In this document: piece by piece, positions 37,094 through 46,222 of the stretch | How positions within the stretch are numbered: the stretch's first letter is position 1 | Layout of the letters: the number at the start of each line of letters is the position of its first letter | DNA from: Streptomyces sp. NBC_00425 | GTDB lineage: Bacteria > Actinomycetota > Actinomycetes > Streptomycetales > Streptomycetaceae | Length of the DNA stretch: 64,000 bases | Reading direction: 5' to 3' | Assembly (NCBI RefSeq): GCF_036030735.1 | Contig: NZ_CP107928.1 | Location: forward strand, 9,424,001-9,488,000 | Position numbers and translations under genes: made by a program | Notes under the pieces: generated by a model | Seen by the model: the letters and a program-made list of their open reading frames with translations, nothing else | Databases searched by the model: none | Told to the model about the DNA's origin: nothing

Positions 37094-38535
37094 GCGGCCG
37101 CTCCTGCGGTGCGGCGGCGGCCGTGCCGCAGCCAGTGGTACAGGTAGCAGCCCGCGACGAACGGAACGCCGAAGTACAGGGCCGTCGCCTGCGCGGGATC
37201 GAGCGCGATGCCGACGAGCGAGGCGAGGCACAGGAGGAAGGCGAGCACCGGCACGACCGGGTAGAGGGGAGTCCGGTAGGGCAGGGCGTCCGGGTTCCCG
37301 CCCGCGCGGACGAAGGCCCGCCGGTGGAAGAACTGCGAGGCGGCGATGGACATCCAGACCCCCACCGCGGCGAATCCGGCGATCGACACCAGCACCAGAT
37401 AGACCGTCTCGGGCGCTGCGACGCTGCTCACCAGGGACGCGAGACCGCCGAGCATGCTCAGCGACAGCGCGGTCAGGGGGATGCCACGGCGGCTGAGGCG
37501 GCGCAGTGCCTGCGGCGCCTGCTTCTCCTCCGCGAGCGAGAAGAGCATGCGGGCACAGGAGTACAGGCCGCTGTTGCCGGCTGACAGCAGCGCCGTGATG
37601 ATCACGAAGTTCATGGCGTCGGCCGCGTAGGGGAAGCCGATGGAGGAGAAGACGGTGACGAACGGACTCTCGTCCAGGCCGACTTCGTCGTAGGGGATGG
37701 TCGCGGCGATCACCGTGATCGCGCCGACGAAGAAGACCAGCAGGCGTATGACGGTGACGCGCAGGGCCTTGGGCACGGCCTCGGCGGGGTTCTCGGTCTC
37801 GCCCGCGGCGACGCCGATCAGCTCGGACCCGGAGAAGGCGTAGAACGCGGCCAGCACGGTGACCAGGACGCCCGAGAAGCCGTTCGGGAAGAGGCCGTCG
37901 GGGGTGTGGAAGTTCTCCAGCAGCAGGGGGTGGGAGCCGCCCTCGGCGAGTGGGTGGAAGCCGGCCAGCGCGGCGCCGCCGAACACGATGAGGGCGACCA
38001 CGGCGATCACCTTGACCAGGGAGAACCAGTACTCGGTCTCGCCGAAGACGCGGGCCGAGAACGCGTTCACTCCGAAGACGACGGCGGCGAAGACCACGCA
38101 CCAGACCCAGACGCCGACGCCGGGGAACCAGCGCTGCATCAGCAGCCCGCACGCGGTGAACTCGGAGCCGAGGGCGACGGCCCAGGTCAGCCAGTAGAGC
38201 CAGGCGGTCGCGAACCCGGTGGCCGGGCCGATCGACCGGCTCGCGTAGACGTGGAAGGCACCCGAGACGGGATAGGCGACCGCGAGTTCACCGAGGCAGG
38301 CCATCACCAGCCAGACGACGAACGCGCCGACGAGGTAGGCCAGCACGGCGCCGAGGGGGCCGGCCTGGGAGACGGTGAAGCCGGAGCTGAGGAAGAGCCC
38401 GGAGCCGATGACACCACCCATCGCGATCATGACGAGGTGGCGGGAACGCATGGTGCGGCGCAGGCCGTCGCCGGGCGGCCGGGGAACGGTGTCTGCGGCG
38501 GCCGGAGCGTTGTCCGGTTCTGCTGAGACGGACAT
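37090..38535 (-). CDS. APC-superfamily amino acid permease
   Basis: 481 residues from ATG 38535 with twelve predicted membrane helices. The AAT-family signature is at the N-terminus: LRRTMRSRHLVMIAMGGVIG, GSGLFLSSG, then VSGAFHVYASRSIGPATGF. FYAFSGSELIGVAAGETEN and FVIITALLSAGNSGLYS are further family blocks. It should import amino acids by proton symport. It is the first gene of a three-gene operon (permease, HAD, cyclase) and faces away from the 39 kb region. Its substrate may be homoserine or a related amino acid if the cluster hypothesis holds. Confidence 0.93.
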   Translation of the reverse strand: MSVSAEPDNAPAAADTVPRPPGDGLRRTMRSRHLVMIAMGGVIGSGLFLSSGFTVSQAGPLGAVLAYLVGAFVVWLVMACLGELAVAYPVSGAFHVYASRSIGPATGFATAWLYWLTWAVALGSEFTACGLLMQRWFPGVGVWVWCVVFAAVVFGVNAFSARVFGETEYWFSLVKVIAVVALIVFGGAALAGFHPLAEGGSHPLLLENFHTPDGLFPNGFSGVLVTVLAAFYAFSGSELIGVAAGETENPAEAVPKALRVTVIRLLVFFVGAITVIAATIPYDEVGLDESPFVTVFSSIGFPYAADAMNFVIITALLSAGNSGLYSCARMLFSLAEEKQAPQALRRLSRRGIPLTALSLSMLGGLASLVSSVAAPETVYLVLVSIAGFAAVGVWMSIAASQFFHRRAFVRAGGNPDALPYRTPLYPVVPVLAFLLCLASLVGIALDPAQATALYFGVPFVAGCYLYHWLRHGRRRTAGAAA

Positions 38536-38714
38536 GGCGGTCTCCTCTGCGGAGCTGAGCGGGGAGAGGGGGACGGGCGTGGGGGGCGATCGGCACGGCA
38601 TGGCTGCGGGGTGGGGCCACTTTCGAGGGCTGCTGGTGCGCGTCGGGGTGGTCGCGGACCGAGGGGAGCGGACGCCCGGTGCGGGCGACGGGCTCACGGG
38701 GACGGGGCGACGGG

Positions 38715-39188
38715 TCAGGCCCGGGAGACGAGGTCCAGCGGGGCGGAGAGTTCGATCACCGGGACCTCCCAGGGGTGGGCGTCGACGAGCCGGGTGAGGA
38801 TCCGCGTGAGGGTGTCGTCGTCCGCGGCTGCGTCGACATGCGTGGTCACGGCGAGCGTGGCGGAGAGGAACCGTCCGCCGATCGAGCCGAGGGCGGGGCG
38901 GGCGCCGGGCTGGACGGTGAATCCCTCGGCGCCGAGGGAGACCTCGAAGACATCGCCGTAGACGCCGAAGTCGCCGAGCTCGGGGGAGGTCTCCATGATG
39001 CGCAGGAGAGAGGCGAAGGACTGATCGGTCCGCAGGGCGTCGAGGTCGCCCTTCGCGCACGCGGTCAGGGTCGCGCTCGCGACCGGCCAGTACACCTTGA
39101 TCGTCCGGACCGTCCGGCGCCGGACGGACGCGTGGGCGCCGTTCCGGTCCTCTGCTGTCGGTTCCGGCGTGATCGTCGTCGTGGCCAT
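38715..39188 (-). CDS. Hypothetical protein, NIF3/CutA-like pattern
   Basis: 157 residues. The C-terminal LTRLVDAHPWEVPVIELSA resembles the HP(Y/W)E(E/V)P strand of NIF3/CutA-like ferredoxin-fold domains, and VRTIKVYWPVASATLTACA begins the first strand. No catalytic motif is visible. It lies 179 bp before the permease gene in the same direction, so it may belong to the same transcript. Its upstream region is A/T-rich with repeated ATGCA motifs (39232-39275) and faces a damaged regulator gene. Confidence 0.65.
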   Translation of the reverse strand: MATTTITPEPTAEDRNGAHASVRRRTVRTIKVYWPVASATLTACAKGDLDALRTDQSFASLLRIMETSPELGDFGVYGDVFEVSLGAEGFTVQPGARPALGSIGGRFLSATLAVTTHVDAAADDDTLTRILTRLVDAHPWEVPVIELSAPLDLVSRA

Positions 39189-39231
39189 GCGCGTCTCATT
39201 CCTTCGGCATCCGTCGGCGGGTGATGCAAGG

Positions 39232-39280
39232 ATGCTAGGCGCGCATTAAATGCACGGCAAGATGCAAATGCTGCACACTT
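39232..39280. promoter_or_regulatory. A/T-rich promoter region with repeated AAATGC/TGCA motifs
   Basis: AAATGCA and AAATGCT occur as direct repeats in ATTAAATGCACGGCAAGATG followed by CAAATGCTGCACA. The short A/T-rich patch between two divergent starts is the best promoter and operator candidate for the permease-side genes. Confidence 0.4.
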
Positions 39281-39295
39281 CGAGCGCCTGGGGAG

Positions 39296-39660
39296 GTGCA
39301 TGCGCCGTTGCGTACCGAGAGTGACGAAGACGGCACCGCCGGGAAAGCACGCGTCGCCACGGCGGAGGAACACGCGGACCGAAGCGTCGCGGACAGCCTC
39401 GACGCTCTGTCGGCGCTCACCCGCTGCCCCGCCGCTGCCCGGCCTTCCGGCTCGCACCCGGCCGAAGCCCGGCCGAAGCCCGGCCTGAAGGCCGGGTCGC
39501 GACCGCAGCCCGGCTGTCGCGGATGCTCGCCGTCGTGGCCGCGGAGGGATTCATCGTGCGAGACGAGGGCTCGGGCGGCATGACGTCGCTCTGGCGGCTC
39601 TACGCGACGGCGTGTGACCTCCCGGCCGACTGTCTGCGCACGGAGGGGCTCACTCACCGC
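39296..39660 (+). pseudogene. Putative winged-helix regulator, frameshifted by an 11-bp duplication
   Basis: The frame opens at ATG 39296 behind GGGGAGG (MHAPLRTESDEDGTAGKAR). At 39457-39478 the 11-mer CCCGGCCGAAG stands twice in tandem. Removing one copy joins the frame to GRVATAARLSRMLAVVAAE, GFIVRDEGSGGMTSLWRLY, which looks like the recognition helix and wing of a regulator. With the duplication the product ends early. The family is not certain. It is divergent from the permease-side genes, a usual place for their regulator. Confidence 0.45.
39457..39496. repeat. 11-bp tandem duplication and adjoining hairpin
   Basis: CCCGGCCGAAG twice, then CCCGGCCT-GA-AGGCCGGG, an 8-bp perfect stem with a 2-nt loop at 39479-39496. 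The hairpin would favour polymerase slippage at the repeat. Confidence 0.8.
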
Positions 39661-39781
39661 GGCCGGCCCGGCGCGGCCGCCGCGTACGGTCCGGTGGTCG
39701 CCGGTCGGGGGGAAGCGATGTCACCGCGCCCCGCATGGGTATGCGTAAGGGGCACGACAGGCGGAGGGGCGGTGGTGCGGG

Positions 39782-40489
39782 GTGAAGGACGCGGTGCTGA
39801 GACGGCTGCGACCGCCTGCGCCGGGGACGCGCCGGGCCGTGCGTCAGCGGAAGCGGCTGGAGTTGCGACTGAGCGGGAACAGCCGGCTCACCTCGCGGGA
39901 TGTGGGGAAGTTCGTCGGCGGGACCGTCATCGTGACCTTCGCCCTCGTCGTCCCTGGGGCGTTCAACAGCATTGAAGCCCGGTTCAGCCGCCTGACCGCC
40001 GGACTCTTCGTCGTGCCGTGCGTCGTCCTGTCGGTGCTCTTCATGCGGTATCTCCGCCGGCGCGAAGGCGTGTACAAGCCGCGGGAACTCGCGGGACTGG
40101 ACGAGTGGGGACTGGCGAAGGCGGCAGAACGGATACTGCTGCGCGAGGGCTTCTGGCGCGTGATATCCGAGACCCAGGAGGGCAGACCTCGCGTGTTCGC
40201 CTGGCACCCTATTGACGAGAGGCTCGAGATCGCCGTTCACACCGGTCCGGCCCCGCTGCGGGACACGGCCCCTCCGTGGGATGCGGTGCCGTTCGGCCCT
40301 GGACGCGCGGCCCGGCTGGTGATCGGTAGCGGCGCGTTCACCGACGAGGACGTCCGGTGGGCCGCCCGTCAAGGCGTGCACCTGCTGGACGGCGATCACC
40401 TGAAGCAGTGGGCGACGGAAGGCTACCTGCACGAACAGGTCACCCTCTGGAGGTCCCCGCCCGCCTCGCGGCAGGTGAGCGAGGAGTAG
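39782..40489 (+). CDS. Two-helix membrane protein with degenerate restriction-endonuclease-like C-terminal domain
   Basis: 235 residues from GTG 39782. Two membrane helices: VGGTVIVTFALVVPGAF (residues about 45-62) and LFVVPCVVLSVLFMRYL (about 75-91). The soluble C-terminus has LAKAAERILLREGFWRVIS, FAWHPIDERLEIAVHTG and then FTDEDVRWAARQGVHLLDG, HLKQWATEG. The last block matches the final alpha/beta units of Mrr-type nuclease folds, where a similar pattern follows the catalytic strand. The usual DxxG...ExK is not clearly present, so activity is doubtful. I do not know its role; it stands alone. Confidence 0.6.
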   Translation: MKDAVLRRLRPPAPGTRRAVRQRKRLELRLSGNSRLTSRDVGKFVGGTVIVTFALVVPGAFNSIEARFSRLTAGLFVVPCVVLSVLFMRYLRRREGVYKPRELAGLDEWGLAKAAERILLREGFWRVISETQEGRPRVFAWHPIDERLEIAVHTGPAPLRDTAPPWDAVPFGPGRAARLVIGSGAFTDEDVRWAARQGVHLLDGDHLKQWATEGYLHEQVTLWRSPPASRQVSEE

Positions 40490-40761
40490 GCCGACATACC
40501 TCCAGTCGTCCTGGTGGCGGCCCCATCGGCATCCGGGATTCCGGCTGCTCAAGTGGGTGGGCCGTCAGTGCAGTGATGGTCGCCGACCATGGGCACGCTG
40601 CGGCTCGAGCGGCATCTTGGACGTCAACGGTCTTTGTTTCGCGTGCAGTTGACCGGGGAGGAAGGGGGTGGGGTGGGGCGTGAAGAGGGGGTCCGGTGCC
40701 GGACGTGTCTCTCGACGTGCCTGAGAAGACGGGTGTCCTGTCATTCGAGAGGGGGCGGCGC

Positions 40762-42387
40762 ATGAAGTGGCGTCGTACGGCGAAGTCCGCTTCATCATCT
40801 GACGGTCCGGGTCCGGGTCCGGGTCCGGGTTCGGGTCCGGGCCCGGACCGAGGCCCGAACCCTCGCCGAGACCAGGACCCGGACCGAGACCCCGACCCCC
40901 GCCGCGACGCAGACTCGGGCGCTGCGACCGGGGACCTGCAGCGACGGGTTGCGAAGCTGTTCTCCGAGGCGCAGGTGCTGATGGTGGGTGGGCGGTCGGC
41001 AGACGCGGCACCGCTTCAGCAGGAGGCCCGAAGGCTGATGTACGTGCTGGTCGGGCGGCACCCTGACGACCGGGACACCAAGCGGATGCTCGGCAGCGTG
41101 CTGTACGGACTGGGTTCGACGCTGGTCGGCGCGGGGCAGCCGGAGGAGTCTCTCGCGGCGCTCACCGAGTGCGCAGGTGTCTACGAGCAGCTCGGTGAGC
41201 TGGGCGAACCCGACATGCAACCCCTCGTTGCCGATGTCCGCGCGCGCAAGGCGCAGGTCCTGGCCGAGCTGGGGCGCGGGGTCTCCGCCGTCATCGAGGC
41301 GGACCAAGCCGTCATGGCGTATCTGGACCTCGGCGCGGGCAGCAGCGACTCGCCCCTGGTCCTCGACCTGGCCCGGGTGCTCAGCCTGAACGCGAACGTC
41401 CTGTACGACTACGGCGACCGAGACCTCGCCGTCTGCTCGGCGGACTGGGCGGTCCGCTTCTACCTCTCCCAGGCCGAAGCGATCAACCGCGCCCCCCTGG
41501 CGGAGTCCTTCGTGCACGGGCGATACCTGCGGGGCTCCGCCGCAATCGCGGCGCGTGTGCACACCCAGCAGGGTCGGCTCGACATCGCTCTCGCCGTCGG
41601 GGCGACGGAGCTGCACAGCGCGAGGGCGATGGCCCGGACGAACGCGCCCGGGGATCTCGCGCACCTGGTGACCGCGCTCGTCCACCACGGACTGAATCTT
41701 CGCGAAGCGGGTCGTAGTGATGAAGGCGGGGAGCTCATCAGGGAGGGCCGCGAGCTCGACCCCCTGGCCACGGCCGAGGCGACCCGGGCATGGGCGTCCC
41801 TGACCGCACAGGGTGCCGCGAGCGCCGCGAGACCGCCTTCGATGTCCTTCGCCGCCGCACTGGCAGCCGCGGCACGCAAACTCGGGGACGACCGGGTGCC
41901 GTCGGTACTGCGAGACCTCGCCTTCGATCCGGCGGACGGGGCGACAACCATGGTCCCCTCGCTGCGCTGCGAGGGGCAGATCGCACCCGCCATCGCGACG
42001 TTGCTGGCCGGCCTCGCAGTCGATCTCCTGAACGATCCGGACCCCTACAGTGCCCGGGAGGCCGGCCTCCTGGGGCGCGAGGCGCACTACCTCTTCGCTG
42101 CGGCCTCCCGTGCCCAGGTGCTGTCCATGCGCTTCCAGTTCCACGACTTCGGGGCCACGTGGGCCCGGATGCTGCTGGCCCTCGTCCCTGCCTTCGAAAC
42201 CGGGCCCGCAGGCTCGGTGATCGCCGCGGATCTGGCCGGCTGGCTGGCGGGAGTCACCCTCCGGCTCCAGCCGATCGCCCTGGTGGATCAGGTGACCGCC
42301 CGGCTCGTCGAGGAGTGCGAGGCGCTGGTGGAACGCTTGCTGCCGCCAGGCCCGGGTCATGCGCGCACGACGTCCGGCTTCGAGTGA
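40762..42387 (+). CDS. TPR-like helical repeat protein with Gly-Pro-rich N-terminus
   Basis: 541 residues from ATG 40762, preceded by GAGGGGGCGG; GTG 40696 is an alternative that adds 22 residues. Residues about 15-55 are Pro/Gly/Asp/Arg-rich, encoded by a six-base tandem tract (GGTCCG, about 40801-40850). From residue 60 on the protein is all-helical with TPR-like units: EAQVLMVGGRSADAAPLQQ, SVLYGLGSTLVGAGQPEES, LVTALVHHGLNLREAGRSD. There is no enzymatic domain or signal peptide. It may be a scaffold or regulator; the partner is unknown. Confidence 0.65.
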   Translation: MKWRRTAKSASSSDGPGPGPGPGSGPGPDRGPNPRRDQDPDRDPDPRRDADSGAATGDLQRRVAKLFSEAQVLMVGGRSADAAPLQQEARRLMYVLVGRHPDDRDTKRMLGSVLYGLGSTLVGAGQPEESLAALTECAGVYEQLGELGEPDMQPLVADVRARKAQVLAELGRGVSAVIEADQAVMAYLDLGAGSSDSPLVLDLARVLSLNANVLYDYGDRDLAVCSADWAVRFYLSQAEAINRAPLAESFVHGRYLRGSAAIAARVHTQQGRLDIALAVGATELHSARAMARTNAPGDLAHLVTALVHHGLNLREAGRSDEGGELIREGRELDPLATAEATRAWASLTAQGAASAARPPSMSFAAALAAAARKLGDDRVPSVLRDLAFDPADGATTMVPSLRCEGQIAPAIATLLAGLAVDLLNDPDPYSAREAGLLGREAHYLFAAASRAQVLSMRFQFHDFGATWARMLLALVPAFETGPAGSVIAADLAGWLAGVTLRLQPIALVDQVTARLVEECEALVERLLPPGPGHARTTSGFE

Positions 42388-42902
42388 TCTGCCCGACGTC
42401 TGCCCGGAGTTTGCGGGAGCACCGGGAACCCGGTCCACGACGCGAAGCACCGCAAGACGCGGATCGGCCGACCCGCCCGGTTCACCGACACGGGCGGGTC
42501 GTCCTGCTACCCGAGCCACGGGACGTCCCCACGGATCCGGATCCGGTGCTCGCGACACTGGCCGACTGACCGTGCCCCGACAGGGACGTCCCCCTGAATG
42601 ACCTGCTCACCGAGGCGCGTTTCCTGCCCTTGCGGACGGCCCTGGGCGAGTGCCGCCCCGACCTGGGAAGTTTCCACGGCTACTTCCCGTATCCCGCCGT
42701 GGGGCGGCCCTCGTGACATCGTTCGGGCTGCTGATGCACGCCATGTTCCCGCGTGGCAACGGGGCGCCGCTGCCGCCCAGCGGTTCGTGCGCGCAGGGAC
42801 CGGTCAGCCCCCCACGGCATCCTTGGCATGACGGCCGGCGTCGCGTCGGCGGGTACCGCTCTGCGCCCGGTTCTGGTCGCCCGGGCGGCGAGGACCGGTG
42901 GC
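42388..42902. other. Gap with a coding-like fragment at 42573-42716
   Basis: Without an upstream start, one plus-strand frame ending at 42716 reads VPLNDLLTEARFLPLRTAL, GECRPDLGSFHGYFPYPAV. This looks like the tail of a lost gene; the family is not recognised. The rest shows nothing I can name. Confidence 0.35.
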
Positions 42903-45581
42903 TCAGCTTTCCGGCAGTGCTTGTTCGGCCCAGATGACCTTGCCGCGGGGGGTGTAGCGGGTTCCCCAGCGCTCGGTCAGCTGCGACACCAGGAAGAGGC
43001 CCCGGCCGCCCTCGTCGGTCGTCGCGGCGTGGCGCAGGTGGGGCGAGGTGCTGCTGCCGTCGGTGACCTCGCAGGTGAGCGTGCGGTCGTGGATCAGCCT
43101 CACGTGTATGGGTTCGCAGCCGTAGCGGACGGCGTTGGTGACGAGCTCGCTGAGCACCAGCTCCATACCGAAGGCCAGCTCGGACAGCCCCCACGCGTCG
43201 AGCTGCTCGGTCGCCGCGGCACGCACCCCGGCGACGGCGGCCGGGTCGGGCGGCACGTCCCAGTCGGCGATCCGGTCCGGTGGCAGCGCGTGGGTGCGGG
43301 CGATGAGCAGGGCCACGTCATCGGTGGGGTGGTCGGGCAGCAGCGATCCCAGCACGGCCCGGCAGCTCTCCTCCGGCGCGCGCTGCGGGTGACCCGCCAG
43401 GGCCTTGCGCAGGATTTCCATCCCTTCGTCGAGGTCGCGGTGGCGATCCTCGACGAGACCGTCGGTGTAGAAGACGAGCTGGGAGCCTTCGGCGATGTCC
43501 ATCTCGACGGCCTGGAAGGGCATGCCTCCGAGTCCCAGCGGCGGGCCCGGCGGCAGGTCCGGGAAGACCACGTTCCCTTCAGGGTCGGCCAGGGCGGGGG
43601 CCAGGTGCCCGGCGCGGGCCATGGTGCAGCGGAGCGTCGTGGGGTCGTAGATCGCGTAGAGGCAGGTGGCGCCCACGACGGCGGGTTCGTCCGTGCACGC
43701 TTCGTCCTGGTCGATGCGACCGACCACGTCGTCCAGATGACTCAGCAGTTCGTCGGGTGGTAGATCCAGCGTGGTGAAGTTGTGCACCGCGGTCCGCAGC
43801 CGTCCCATGGTCGCGGCGGCGTGCAGGCCGTGGCCGACCACGTCACCGACGACCAGCGCCACGCGGCTGCCCGGCAGGGCGATCACATCGAACCAGTCCC
43901 CGCTCACGCCCGACCTGGCCGGGAGGTACCGGTAGCCGGCGTCGACGGCGCTCTGCACAGGCAGGCCCTGCGGCAGCAGGCTGCGCTGGAGGGTCACCGC
44001 CAGGGCATGCTCGCGCGTGTACCGGCGGGCGTTGTCGATGCTCACCGCGGCGCGAGCCACCAGTTCGTCGGCCAGCGACAGTTCCTCCTGGTCGAAGGGC
44101 GCGTGCTCCTCGGAGCGCCAGAAGTTGACCATGCCCAGGACGACGCCGCGGGCCTGGATCGGAGCCGCTATGAGCGAGTGGATGCCGTAGTCCACTATCT
44201 GTTCGGTGCGTTCCGGGTCCTGTCGGTGCCAGCCCGTCGCGGTGGACAGGTCGGTCACCAGTTCCGAGCGGCCGGTGCCGAAGCCGCGTGCCTGGGGCGT
44301 GGAGGGGAGGAAGTCGATCAGCCGGTCCTTCTCGTAGAGCGGCTGGTCTTCGCGGATGCCGCATACGGCGACACGTCTCATCCCCTTCGCCGTGGTGGCC
44401 GGCTCCTCGCCGCGCAGCACGGCGTCAGCCAGGTCCACGGTGACGAAGTCGGCGAAGCGGGGCACGGCGATCCGGGCGAGTTCGTCGGCCGTCCGGACGA
44501 CGTCGAGGGTGGTGCCGATGCCCACTCCGGCGTCGTAGAGCAGCTTCAGCCGCTCGCCGGTGATCTCGGCCCTGCCCGACACCGCCTGCAGTTCCGTGGA
44601 GTCGCGCAGTGTCACGACAGTGCCCCGAGGGCCCGCACCGCAACCCGTGGACCTCTGGTTGACCACCAGCAGCCGCGGTCCCGCCAGGTGCACCTCGTCG
44701 CTGGCTTCGCGGCCGGAACTGAGCAACGACAGGATCTCGGGCTCGAGTGAGGACATCTGCGAAACGAACTGTCCCTCCGCCTCCGGGGGCAGTTCCAGAA
44801 GCCGCTCGGCCTCGTCGTTCGCCAGCAGCAGCCGCCCCTCGTCATTGACGATGAGCACCCCTTCGCGCACGGAGTGCAGCACTGCGTCGTGGTGCTCGTA
44901 CATGCGGGTCATCTCGTTCGGGGCCAGGCTGTGCGTCTGCCGTCGCAGCCGCCTGCTGACCAGCACCGTGGCCGCGGTCGCCGCTGCGAGCGCGACCGCT
45001 CCGGCGGTCAGGATGATCGGTATCTGCCGCTCCACCAGCCCGGTGACGTTCTTGACCTTCAGCCCGGCGGAGACGAGAGCCACCACCTGCCCGCGGGGAT
45101 TGAGGATGGGCACGGTGGCCTGGACCTCATGGCCGAGGGGGCCGTGCACGCTTTCGGTGTAGACCTTTCCCGCCAGCGCCGGCTCGATCTCCCCCACGAA
45201 CCGCTTGCCGATCCGGTCCGGCAGTGGATGGGTGTAGCGGATCCCCTTCGTGTCCATCACCACGATGAAGTCGACGCCGGCGGACTTGCGCCCGGACTCG
45301 GTCAGCGGCTGGAGGATCTTCGAGGGATCGGGGGCCCGCAGTGCGGCCAGCACGCCCGGGGAATGAGAGAAAGTCTGGGCGACCGCGATGGATCTCCGTC
45401 TGGCCTCGGCGTTGGTGTGCCGCTCGGACTGCAGGACCAGCGCGAGGACGGCCAGCGCCACCAGCAGCACCACCAGGGTCACCTGCATGAGGAACATCTG
45501 ACCCGCGACGGTCCGCGTGCCCTTCCGTGCCGGTGACCAAATCCGTGATATGCGTCGAACGCTGGCAAAACGGTCTCCCAT
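42903..45581 (-). CDS. Sensor PP2C phosphatase: Cache-PAS-GAF-SpoIIE-HATPase
   Basis: 892 residues. Two membrane helices (VTLVVLLVALAVLALVLQ near 35, and IILTAGAVALAAATAATVLV near 190) flank an extracellular Cache-like domain (DFIVVMDTKGIRYTHPLPD, the CitA/DcuS type). A PAS domain follows (VREGVLIVNDEGRLLLAND), then GAF (SLIAAPIQARGVVLGMVNF), the SpoIIE/PP2C phosphatase (SGDWFDVIALPGSRVALVVG, DVVGHGLHAAATMG, FYTDGLVEDR) and a C-terminal RsbW-like HATPase (LVLSELVTNAVRYG, DEGGRGLFLVSQL). This combination controls anti-sigma/anti-anti-sigma circuits, so it probably links an outside carboxylate-like signal to a sigma factor elsewhere. Confidence 0.93.
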   Translation of the reverse strand: MGDRFASVRRISRIWSPARKGTRTVAGQMFLMQVTLVVLLVALAVLALVLQSERHTNAEARRRSIAVAQTFSHSPGVLAALRAPDPSKILQPLTESGRKSAGVDFIVVMDTKGIRYTHPLPDRIGKRFVGEIEPALAGKVYTESVHGPLGHEVQATVPILNPRGQVVALVSAGLKVKNVTGLVERQIPIILTAGAVALAAATAATVLVSRRLRRQTHSLAPNEMTRMYEHHDAVLHSVREGVLIVNDEGRLLLANDEAERLLELPPEAEGQFVSQMSSLEPEILSLLSSGREASDEVHLAGPRLLVVNQRSTGCGAGPRGTVVTLRDSTELQAVSGRAEITGERLKLLYDAGVGIGTTLDVVRTADELARIAVPRFADFVTVDLADAVLRGEEPATTAKGMRRVAVCGIREDQPLYEKDRLIDFLPSTPQARGFGTGRSELVTDLSTATGWHRQDPERTEQIVDYGIHSLIAAPIQARGVVLGMVNFWRSEEHAPFDQEELSLADELVARAAVSIDNARRYTREHALAVTLQRSLLPQGLPVQSAVDAGYRYLPARSGVSGDWFDVIALPGSRVALVVGDVVGHGLHAAATMGRLRTAVHNFTTLDLPPDELLSHLDDVVGRIDQDEACTDEPAVVGATCLYAIYDPTTLRCTMARAGHLAPALADPEGNVVFPDLPPGPPLGLGGMPFQAVEMDIAEGSQLVFYTDGLVEDRHRDLDEGMEILRKALAGHPQRAPEESCRAVLGSLLPDHPTDDVALLIARTHALPPDRIADWDVPPDPAAVAGVRAAATEQLDAWGLSELAFGMELVLSELVTNAVRYGCEPIHVRLIHDRTLTCEVTDGSSTSPHLRHAATTDEGGRGLFLVSQLTERWGTRYTPRGKVIWAEQALPES

Positions 45582-45734
45582 CCGGCCTTTCTAGCACTGC
45601 TGGGCCCGTCCAGTCACGGGTTCCGCCCTCGTTCCGTCGAGCCGGACGCCGACCGCTCACCTCCGCTGCCGCACAGTTACCGAGGCGATGCGGCGCACCG
45701 GCGCGACACCGGGCGCGTGCGTCACGCCGGCTCC

Positions 45735-46161
45735 GGGCCATGGTCCGCTCGACGTCGTCGGTCCGCGAGGGAGCGTCCGACGGCGGCGACTCCCGGGAGG
45801 GCGAGGGTGCCGAGGGTGTTCGAGGTGGCGCCGACGGTGGCGACGAGGAAGCGCCCCACCGGCCTCGACAGGACGGTCTGGCTGAGGTCGTGATCGGCTC
45901 ATGGCCATCGCCAGGCGCTTCAACGCCCCGGTGACCGTGCTGCGCTTCAACCCGGACGTCACCGGCCTTCTCCAGCAGTACACCGAGCGAGGCCGCACGG
46001 ACCTCACCGCAGCGGACGTCCGTGCCTACGCCGCCACCATGACCCGCAACGCCGGTGCCGACCAGCTCCGCTATGAGGGCGCAACCACGGTCCATGATGT
46101 CCCCGGACGTCGCCAAGCGACCGCGCCCGTCGAAGCCGCCGCGCACTTCTCCTTCGTCTGA
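45735..46161. pseudogene. Two abutting gene fragments of opposite strand
   Basis: On the minus strand, 45735-45900 ends a protein tail (RPVGRFLVATVGATSNTLG, TLALPGVAAVGRSLADRRR) that looks like a membrane or DedA-like C-terminus. On the plus strand, 45901-46161 reads MAIARRFNAPVTVLRFNPD, RTDLTAADVRAYAATMTRN, DQLRYEGATTVHDVP, resembling the C-terminal part of a polynucleotide-kinase-type P-loop protein. Neither has a start region or a complete domain, so this seems to be a recombination joint. Both assignments are weak. Confidence 0.35.
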
Positions 46162-46222
46162 CACATCCGACGTGTCCAGACCTGCCTTCCGACACCCCTC
46201 CGCGAACTTCCGCGGAGCAGCA

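Noticed and set aside
40795..42558. Long minus-strand frame (587 codons) opposite the TPR-like gene
   Set aside because: No protein pattern; the plus strand has helical repeats and normal starts. Antisense shadow.
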